A DNA stretch of 64,000 nt from Diphasiastrum complanatum (taxonomy: Eukaryota > Streptophyta > Lycopodiopsida > Lycopodiales > Lycopodiaceae): assembly GCA_029204225.1 (NCBI GenBank), contig CM055099.1:68069084-68133083 (forward strand), in the 5' to 3' direction. This document shows, piece by piece, positions 59,701-64,000 of the stretch (the stretch's first letter is position 1; the number at the start of each line of letters is the position of its first letter). The position numbers and the translations under genes are program-made. The notes beneath the pieces are model-generated. The model did not search any database, had not been told where the DNA came from, and saw only the letters and a program-made list of their open reading frames with translations.

Positions 59701-61162
59701 ACAAGAGTTTATATAATATCATTCGGAACGACAATTAGACAATCTTTGAAAAATATAGGGGAAGAATCATACTTTTCTAGAAGAATCGTTCTAAATTTAC
59801 TTCTTAGAGGTCTCTTGAATCGTTTTATGTTCTATGATTTCAAGTTAATTCTTTTACTATCTAAATTTATATCTTAAAGGTCTCTTGAATCTTATTATGT
59901 TGCATGATGTCCCCACCTGAACTGCAAGTTATTAGTCCCCTTCGCAAAACAAGAGTACTTAAAGCACACCTTGAGTGCAGAAAATGTTCTTGCAAGTCGC
60001 TTTCTGTAGATGATGTTAACAGCCCGACGTCGAAGCTGCTCTTTGCGCTTTGACTCAATATCTTTGATAAATCTTCTTTCTTTCCTACGTAAAAGGAGGA
60101 CATAGAAAGACAAGGAGGAAGCATAAGTTTGATGAATAACATTAAAGCTGATTCATCATATGTTCCATGGACATATTTTCATATTTATTAAATGAATCAC
60201 CTTTGGTTTCTTCACAACATCAAATCCTTCAAAAAGATTCTCAATTAGCCTAGTTACTCTAATATTGTTCATAACTTTCATATGACGTTGCAAAAACTGT
60301 CTACTTATATACCCTTTTTCTGGAATTTAAGACTTATACAGATAATCACTAGGAACCACATGATTTCAGGCCCGCATGTCATATCTGACAATGGCATTCC
60401 ATATGCGCACTACATGTAAAGAGAAGTGTTTTGACTACATTGCCACATGACAGACCAGCCCTTTTATGCTTTGTACTGATTGCCATGAATATAGTCAATG
60501 AGTTAAGGATTTTCTACCAGTATGAAAATACCCTGAGCACTAGATATGAAGCCTCTTGTATGTCTAACAAATTTCTATTCAGCTTGGAATAAGTTCAGAG
60601 CTGTGTCATTTATGAAGCATTTACAATGCTCGAAAATCTGAAACCTGATTGACATCTAGTTCTTAGAAGATAAAAAGGTGCAACATCTATGCATTGATTG
60701 TACTTCACTATGTGAACGTAAAGCCAGCAAACCATATTGGTGGTACTTTAAAAAATAGAAGCCCACTTGTAAAGAAAGCATGTTACTGGACAGATTTAAC
60801 CACACCTAGTGAGAAGAGTGATTTATCTTTTTTGTGAGCAAAGTCTGTAAATGCAAGTGCAGAATATGTCATCACGCCTTATGAGGGCTAACTCTTGACA
60901 ACCATGATAGTGTCAAGTACATCAGATATGTGCAAGAAACCTCCTGGTCAATTTCAGTATTGGTACTGGGAGAAGATAAAAAATGACATGAGATATAGTA
61001 TCATAATATCTACTTAAACAACATTATGCACATGGATACCTCACTTCTTGCTAAATGATCCTGTGCAGGAAACTTCAAAGTAGATACCTTCATAGGACTC
61101 ATTCTCTGTATATCACCTAACTTTTCACCTCCACAAGCACTACATCTACCGTTGACCTTCTT
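35009..61162 (-). CDS. Trp-repeat (Sfi1/centrin-binding-like) coiled-coil protein, multi-exon gene
   Basis: Seven minus-strand exons join with GT-AG borders and matching phases: 59970-60084, 46694-46821, 46196-46562, 35999-36289, 35558-35635, 35379-35441, 35009-35266 (stop TGA at 35009-35011). They give about 432 residues. Two more exon candidates lie upstream (60201-60296, 61040-61162); the start is not identified. The first 200 or so residues are basic, with Trp/Phe phrases (GWQAF, NWLEAV, KWITFW, WRSFITF, AWIYFM) spaced about 27-38 residues, as in Sfi1-type centrin-binding repeats. A coiled coil follows (about 204-300), then a conserved-looking block ([30 protein letters not shown]) and a basic Ser/Pro/Arg tail. 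Inference: a centrosome, basal-body or microtubule-organising protein. I do not recognise the exact family. The introns (9.9 and 13.1 kb) are full of transposons. Confidence 0.75.
35379..35441 (-). CDS. Exon of the Trp-repeat gene (21 codons)
   Basis: 63 bp, phase 0 on both sides, acceptor TTTACAG and donor GTAACG. Encodes [20 protein letters not shown] and a final Gln. Confidence 0.8.
35558..35635 (-). CDS. Exon of the Trp-repeat gene (26 codons)
   Basis: 78 bp, phase 0 on both sides, acceptor TTTGCAG and donor GTAAGT. Encodes [12 protein letters not shown] followed by [14 protein letters not shown]. Confidence 0.8.
35999..36289 (-). CDS. Coiled-coil exon of the Trp-repeat gene (97 codons)
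   Basis: 291 bp, phase 0 on both sides, acceptor ATCTGCAG and donor GTACAT. Heptad-like sequence with a Gln run (EQQQQQED), predicted to form a coiled coil. The intron before it is 9.9 kb. Confidence 0.82.
37130..37580 (-). mobile_element. Ty3 reverse-transcriptase fragment
   Basis: The minus strand includes [12 protein letters not shown], a core Ty3 reverse-transcriptase phrase. A short, old, broken fragment within the intron. Confidence 0.7.
38580..39450 (-). mobile_element. Ty3 integrase fragment
   Basis: The minus strand carries integrase C-terminal text ([22 protein letters not shown] at 38820-39002) and core text further right. Old and broken. Confidence 0.7.
39600..41560 (+). mobile_element. 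Ty3 pol remnant (protease, RT, RNase H)
   Basis: Plus-strand retropepsin-like text ([18 protein letters not shown], 39700-39800), reverse-transcriptase text (FKVMPFGS near 40870), and RNase H-like text (41317-41500). Heavily decayed, with many breaks. The foldback at 40217-40328 lies inside. Confidence 0.65.
40217..40328. repeat. 112-bp foldback (imperfect inverted repeat)
   Basis: Arms of about 50 bp: left from 40217, with GAATGTTTATAGGATCT and CCCTAAAATAGA; right ending 40328 with the complements. They are separated by a loop of about 10 nt. About five or six unpaired positions interrupt the arms. It could be a foldback or MITE-type element or a hairpin RNA source. Confidence 0.8.
41561..42370. 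other. Leader region of the chromovirus remnant
   Basis: No clear LTR ends or primer site found. Probably the 5' part of the element that follows. Confidence 0.35.
42371..45900 (+). mobile_element. Chromovirus (Ty3) remnant, gag to chromodomain
   Basis: In order: gag (42375-43100), reverse transcriptase (43270-43960, [13 protein letters not shown] and [10 protein letters not shown]), RNase H (44270-44640, TDASDF and TNHQSLKYI), a zinc-finger and integrase region (44880-45400), and a C-terminal part (45400-45890) ending in a chromodomain-like VFEFLVR/DTWERED segment. The chromodomain marks the chromovirus branch. It is broken by many changes, and a stray integrase-like phrase within the RT-RNase H area (about 44150-44240) shows patching from another copy. 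Confidence 0.85.
46196..46562 (-). CDS. Trp-repeat exon of the Trp-repeat gene (122 codons)
   Basis: 367 bp; the acceptor AACTTAG supplies one base that completes a Gln codon with the two bases of the previous exon, and the donor ATGCAG|GTACT is phase 0. Encodes four Trp-centred repeats (NWLEAV, KWITFW, WRSFITF, AWIYFM) in a Lys/Arg-rich background. The phase match across both borders is strong support. Confidence 0.85.
46694..46821 (-). CDS. Exon of the Trp-repeat gene (42 codons plus 2 bases)
   Basis: 128 bp, acceptor TTCTCAG, donor CACCA|GTGAGT. Encodes [20 protein letters not shown] and then a GWQAFLDAQ repeat. Confidence 0.82.
47727..47956 (-). other. Exon-like open segment of unknown origin
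   Basis: After an acceptor-like ACCCAG at 47957 the minus strand reads [20 protein letters not shown] and continues to a stop after about 75 codons, with protein-like composition. I see no partner exon and no family. It may be a fragment of a captured gene within the intron, or a chance frame. Confidence 0.3.
48059..48212. repeat. 76-bp tandem duplication
   Basis: Two units beginning AGAATTGACAAGATAGGGACC at 48059 and 48135 differ at one or two bases, so this is recent. Confidence 0.9.
48198..48566 (-). CDS. Hypothetical 122-residue ORF
   Basis: An ATG frame ([16 protein letters not shown]...) lying within the intron on the same strand as the host gene. No domain recognised. Its 3' end overlaps the last 15 bp of the 76-bp duplication. 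It may be part of an unrecognised repeat. Confidence 0.2.
   Translation of the reverse strand: MPQWDLGIRNCSNLNFEIGKSGMGAPNASNGTSTNQVQRGVMLTLVLGCLRRLINLFDNLDNGPKLKRVCQLLGCSQKLVLDGVWDNITSHMGSIRFASIEGLSGHIKATLNNSPKEVLLFG
48570..49723. other. Non-coding intronic stretch
   Basis: No gene. Includes a short ATCAAC-type repeat at 49352-49384 and GGAGGC-rich low-complexity sequence at 49450-49700. Confidence 0.5.
49724..49783. repeat. (CT)n tract 5' of LINE-like copy 1
   Basis: About 60 bp of pure CT. Confidence 0.97.
49784..50682 (+). mobile_element. ORF1-only LINE-like retroposon, copy 1
   Basis: Starts just after a (CT)n tract with a GC-rich 5' region. An ATG at 50023 opens a basic start (MPRRKGAVA) that meets a stop after 13 codons. 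A frame two bases over, 50130-50483, continues with a Pro/Thr-rich stretch and a coiled coil (about 50235-50440). It lacks the RRM-like domain seen in copy 2. It ends with the same 3' tail as copy 2 (about 50591-50682, with GCCTTTTGGCATGGAAAAGA) and then a (CT)n tract. No reverse-transcriptase text is present. Confidence 0.7.
50683..50771. repeat. (CT)n tract between the two LINE-like copies
   Basis: About 89 bp of CT, directly after the 3' tail of copy 1 and before the 5' end of copy 2. Confidence 0.97.
51191..51781 (+). CDS. LINE ORF1-like protein, N-terminal part
   Basis: 196 codons. A nucleic-acid-binding ORF1-type protein is expected to coat its RNA. Here a basic start, a long Pro/Ser stretch and a heptad-rich coiled coil ([20 protein letters not shown]) are visible. 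It ends just after [11 protein letters not shown], where the frame shifts relative to the C-terminal domain. Confidence 0.6.
   Translation: MAVWQSLNRKGKKTPPPSPFVFSAIPIAAPNPFTLPPPSPASSPSPLPSTPASYTSSPTAATPSTLSSSSPSFTPSSSSPPLSLSTEFLSRFPRIIDSLHEDNASLLVIIKKQAFQISTLENTVLALSGKVGILEVDVTYLKNEMESDENEEEGSGNADLENKAKQLQERVHSLEQQLQQSKSSWAGVLKGSKHYF
51775..52199 (+). pseudogene. LINE ORF1-like protein, C-terminal RRM-like part, shifted frame
   Basis: Open from about 51775 to the stop at 52194-52196. Shows VRVRGASF, a [12 protein letters not shown] strand-helix, [17 protein letters not shown], and [10 protein letters not shown], in the order of the LINE ORF1 RNA-recognition and C-terminal domains. It would need the upstream frame for its start. 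Confidence 0.6.
52394..52417. repeat. (CT)n tract after LINE-like copy 2
   Basis: About 24 bp of CT, directly after the conserved tail. Confidence 0.95.
52420..53950. other. Non-coding intronic stretch
   Basis: No supported gene. A short tandem duplication containing ATCAATCGTTGTCCTACAGC lies at 52899-52966. Confidence 0.5.
53990..54716 (+). mobile_element. Chromovirus (Ty3) 3' end
   Basis: Integrase C-terminal text ([14 protein letters not shown] near 54080; KLSPRYYGP near 54340) and a chromodomain-like end, followed by a polypurine tract (CTAAAGGGGGTGAGA, 54701-54715). Only the 3' part remains; broken in several places. Confidence 0.75.
54717..55652 (+). repeat. 3' LTR of the chromovirus
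   Basis: 936 bp, with inverted ends TGTTAG and CTAACA, directly after the polypurine tract. A TATA-like AATATATAG sits near 55580. It contains an 84-bp tandem duplication (54985-55152). Confidence 0.8.
54985..55152. repeat. 84-bp tandem duplication in the LTR
   Basis: Two units, starting GTCCGAAGTAAACCACAAGG at 54985 and 55069, differ at several positions. Confidence 0.9.
55702..58550 (-). mobile_element. Copia remnant with possible short LTR
   Basis: The minus strand has Copia RNase H end text ([18 protein letters not shown], about 55930-56060), reverse-transcriptase entry text ([24 protein letters not shown], about 56790-56870), and integrase-to-RT linker text (57000-58040). A minus-strand polypurine tract TAAGAGGGGA (about 55845-55855) adjoins a possible 144-bp LTR, 55702-55845 (TGTTAG...TAGCA). 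A segment of about 700 bp is present twice (about 56890-57640 and 57790-58520). Old and broken. Confidence 0.7.
56267..56380. repeat. Cluster of TTTTCCCA/TGGGAAAA inverted motifs
   Basis: Several short palindromic pairings, for example CATGTTTTCCCAA with TTGGGAAAACGTG and the self-complementary TTTCCCAATTGGGAAA, are packed into about 115 bp inside the Copia remnant. Confidence 0.75.
58551..59969. other. Non-coding intronic stretch
   Basis: No supported gene. Contains a 70-bp-period duplication at 59791-59911. Confidence 0.5.
59970..60084 (-). CDS. Exon of the Trp-repeat gene (38 codons)
   Basis: 115 bp; donor CTCAAG|GTGTGC is phase 0 and fits the next exon. The acceptor TTACGTAG leaves one leading base. 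Encodes [16 protein letters not shown] then [15 protein letters not shown], a basic helix like the linker helices of Sfi1-type repeats. Confidence 0.7.
60201..60296 (-). CDS. Candidate upstream exon of the Trp-repeat gene
   Basis: 96 bp between acceptor TAGACAG and donor AAAG|GTGATT. Only one frame is open ([20 protein letters not shown]...). It ends phase 0, but the next exon needs two leading bases, so one border is wrong, or the gene has an indel, or this is not an exon. Confidence 0.45.
61040..61162 (-). CDS. Candidate upstream exon of the Trp-repeat gene (41 codons)
   Basis: 123 bp, acceptor CCTTTAG, donor GTGAG|GTATCC, phase 0 on both sides, compatible with joining the 60201-60296 candidate. 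Encodes a CSACGG motif and [15 protein letters not shown]. Confidence 0.5.
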
Positions 61163-62111
61163 CTAAAGGCGACAGTGGCAAATAGATTGCAGCCATTACA
61201 GAATTCCAAGTTAGTGTAGTTTATTCCAAACACTTTATCCCATCCATATCGACTTACTGAAATATAAATTTTCATGCTTTATGATTCTGACAACAACACC
61301 CACGAGTGCTTACTGGAAATCATTGCCTTGTCCTTTCAGCTGCAGTAAAAGGCAAGTACTTAGTGAATCTCCACAATAAACCCTCCACAAAGACTAAATT
61401 TAGAGGACGCTTACTTGAGCTTTTCCTTATGCAACATTTCCCAGGTTGATCAACAAAATTTTTCTCAAAAATAAGAATATGCATGCTTTCAGGTGAGACC
61501 AATAGATATGTAGCTCTTTTGGGGTACAACTGACGCGAGCATGATAGTAGTTAGTGTCAAATATATTCTAAGAATCTACTGAAAATATATTAGTCTATTT
61601 ATTCAGCACAGGAAGAAGGCAACTAGATTTGAAGCACATACATTGTTTATACTAGTTAGAGCACAAAAGGTGGCCCTAGAATCAAGAGATTGTGGTTACT
61701 TCGAAGACCTTTCATCATATCTGTCATGATTTTATTGTAGAAAGCAAGAAGTACAAAAAATAGTGTGAATTAAACTTCATAGTCTGAAATAGCAAGAAAT
61801 ACTAGAGAGACTAAGAACCATAGTTGCACTCTGATTCCGAAACGCGGTTCAGAATCGCGATCCAGAATCGTGTTTCGGATTTTTTCTAGAAACGTTCAGA
61901 ATCGTGTTTTTTTTTTTTGATTTTTTTTAGGCAATATGGGTATCAGATGAAAACTCTAATGAAGAGCAATATTATTGTGTAGTTTGCCGAATGTTTCGGG
62001 TACAGGATGGTCCAGTTTAGGTGCATTAAATCCCAGGTTTACCCTATAGCTCCTTTTGATATAAAAAATTAATTAAAAAAAGAGAATGCCCCAATGTGTT
62101 CATAATAGGAT

Positions 62112-62115
<4 letters not shown>
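61163..62115. other. Non-coding stretch upstream of the recognised exons
   Basis: No firm gene. A minus-strand open segment near 61415-61530 (PKRATYLLVSPESMH) ends at a donor-like GTAAGC but in the wrong phase for the next candidate exon. A repeated CAGAATCG phrase with TCCGAAAC/GTTTCGGA pairing lies at 61836-61905. Confidence 0.4.

Positions 62116-62173
<58 letters not shown>
62116..62173. repeat. (CT)n microsatellite
   Basis: About 58 bp of CT upstream of the LINE ORF2 fragment. Confidence 0.97.
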
Positions 62174-62175
<2 letters not shown>

Positions 62176-62254
62176 ATCACAACAAACTGAACAAAAACCA
62201 TGCTGAATCATTCTGAACGATATTGAACCTTACTGAAATATTTTTCAACCATAC

Positions 62255-63020
62255 CCGAGTAAGTGCAGACTGTTTGACACCATCGTCACCCCCTCAGCAT
62301 TGTATGCGGCAGAGATATGGTGTACAGGACTATCATCTTCACATTGGTCTAGCATTTCACGCCTACAGACCACCATGTTAGCTCGCATGATTCGTGCGAA
62401 GTCCTCGGTTCCACATGAGATCATCCTTGCGGAGTTTGCCAATCCCCCTATTTAGATTGAGGCAGCTTTCCAGCTCATCACGTACATCTAGAGAGCTCAA
62501 GCACTTCCTGATACAGAGCAGCGGTATACGCGGATTGCACTCATGTCCTCTCATCACCTTCAAACTCAGGGATATAGGCTATCATGGTTCTCTCAGGCAT
62601 CACATTTCCTCATGGAAGTATTTGGTATCACTATCATTGATCTCCCTTTGGGTACACACCAGTACATTAGACGCTTTTTATACAGAGCATATCTCGACCG
62701 TACTTGGCGACATCAGCTGGGGGTTAAGCCTGACTACTACCGGACTCACTTTCTGGAGCAGGATGCCACTAGTCTTCCAGTTTTACCTCACTATTTGTCC
62801 TCTGGGCTATCACACGGTCTCCGTTTCACTTTGGGACAGTTTAGAGTCTCCTCCCATCAGCTGGCTATCGAGACAAGAAGATTCCAGGGTACACCACGAG
62901 AGGATAGACTATGCCTACTGTTACGAGCTCGTAACCAGTGCCGAACCCTAGAGAACACAGATAGGTCAGATACCACAGTCAGGGTCGTGTCCAGCGTACA
63001 CGACCAACAGGGCAAGATAT
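62255..63020 (+). mobile_element. LINE ORF2 C-terminal fragment
   Basis: The plus strand reads SALYAAEIWC, MIRAKSSVPHEIILAEFANPP, and TPREDRLC, the usual order of the region after the reverse transcriptase in non-LTR ORF2 proteins. Stop codons interrupt it near 62455 and 62490. The endonuclease and RT core are absent, so this is a 5'-truncated copy, and it ends abruptly against the chromovirus at about 63022. Confidence 0.65.
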
Positions 63021-63021
63021 G

Positions 63022-64000
63022 AATGTCATGACAATCCTAGTGCGGGACACCCAGGCATACAGAAAACCTATGGTAAATGGGAGAGTATCTCCATGGATTT
63101 TATAGTAGGCCTGCCTAGAACCCAAAAGGGTAATGACGCTATATGGGTCACAGTTGACCGTCTGACCAAAATGGCTCATTTCATTCCGACCAAAACAACC
63201 GTTAGAGCTCTAGAGTTAGCGAGGTTGTTTGTAGACGGGCTATTTAAATTGTACGGTCTACCTTCCGGCATAGTCAGCGACCGGGACAGTAAGTTTACTG
63301 GAAATTTTTGGAGGGCAGTATTCCATCATCTCCATACTAAACTTAATATGAGTACCACCGACCATCCACAGACGGACGGTCAAACAGAGAGGGTAAATCA
63401 GGTGCTGGAGGATATGCTTTGTGCATACGTCAGCGAGAAGCAGACTAATTGGGAGGAGTATCTCTCAATATTAGAGGTTGCTTACAACAGTACCAAAGAT
63501 TCAGCTACGGGATACAGTCCATTTCTGCTGATGTACGGTTTTCAGCCACGCTCACCCACAACTATAGGGTTTAAACAAGAAAAAGTTGAAGCAGCCAGAA
63601 ACTTTTTACAGGACCTAAACCAGATGATAGAACCTGCTAAGCGTAGCATCAGGCAGTCCCAGGATCAAGCCAGGCATTATGCAGATCCGCACAGACGGGA
63701 TGTGCAGTTCTCCGCTGGTGAGAAAGTCTACTTGAGAGTCTCAGTCGACTCTAAAACCCTCAAATCAGGAGTGTGTGCTAAGTTGTCTCCAAGGTATTGT
63801 GGTTTCTTTACCATCAGTAGGAGACTAAGCGAGGTCACCTATGAACTAGAACTCCCACAAAGCAGTAAGGTTCTTCCAGTCTTTCATGTAAGTCAGTTAC
63901 GAAAAGCCTTAGCCAGATTAGAAAATCTGGTAGGGGACAGTGTTCTAGTTCTCCCATTGGATCCTCAGCAACCTCCACATGAACTAGAGGAGATTCTTGA
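63022..64000 (+). mobile_element. Chromovirus (Ty3) integrase, running off the window
   Basis: Zinc-finger end (ECHDNPSAGHPGIQ), then integrase core (SMDFIVGLP, SDRDSKFTGNFW, STTDHPQTDGQTERVNQ) and a C-terminal domain (KLSPRYCGFF, FHVSQLRKAL). The frame is open from about 63065 to the window edge, in contrast to the decayed copies nearby, so this copy looks younger. A chromodomain would be expected just past the edge. Confidence 0.85.

Larger units (their letters stand above)
46822..59969 (-). other. 13.1-kb intron of the Trp-repeat gene
   Basis: Bounded by donor GTGTGC (at 59969) and acceptor CTCAG (at 46822), phase 0. Contains the ORF1-only LINE-like pair, a chromovirus end, a Copia remnant, and several tandem duplications: 47020-47230 (diverged), 48059-48212 (76 bp), 52899-52966 (about 33 bp), 59791-59911 (70-bp period). 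Confidence 0.65.

Overview
This is nuclear DNA of a land plant. The evidence is an organelle-targeted PPR-DYW gene, a DUF538 gene, a spliced GT-AG gene with introns of about 9.9 and 13.1 kb, and a dense load of Ty3 and Copia retrotransposons with plant-type tRNA-iMet and tRNA-Asp primer sites. Giant introns plus a Trp-repeat, centrin-binding-like coiled-coil gene suggest a plant with flagellated sperm and a large genome. A fern is my best guess, but that is inference.

Layout. 1-1440: minus-strand Copia remnant and its LTR. 3316-3786 (-): DUF538 gene. 5740-7771 (-): Ty3 gag remnant with a tRNA-Asp-type primer site. 9303-11630 (-): intronless PPR-DYW RNA-editing gene. 12385-14400 (+): second Copia of the first family. 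14410-28956 (-): Ty3 territory, with gag and protease on one side and pol on the other side of a very long LTR-like block made of two diverged 3.4-kb units. 28957-32330: LTR pieces and Copia ends. 33237-33322: tRNA-like retroposon with an 18-bp target duplication.

35009-about 61162 (-): one host gene spread over about 25 kb. Seven exons join in phase. They encode regularly spaced Trp repeats, then a coiled coil, then a basic Ser/Arg-rich tail. Two more exons are likely upstream. Its two large introns hold most of the right-hand repeats: Ty3 fragments and a 112-bp foldback at 40.2 kb in one; two ORF1-only LINE-like copies between (CT)n tracts, a chromovirus end with a clean LTR, and a Copia remnant in the other. 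62255-64000 (+): a LINE ORF2 C-terminal fragment abutting a chromovirus integrase that runs off the window.

The host genes are not an operon-like group and I see no functional link among them. Points most worth a second look are the Trp-repeat gene, the paired ORF1-only retroposons, the tRNA-like retroposon, the foldback, and the long duplicated LTR.
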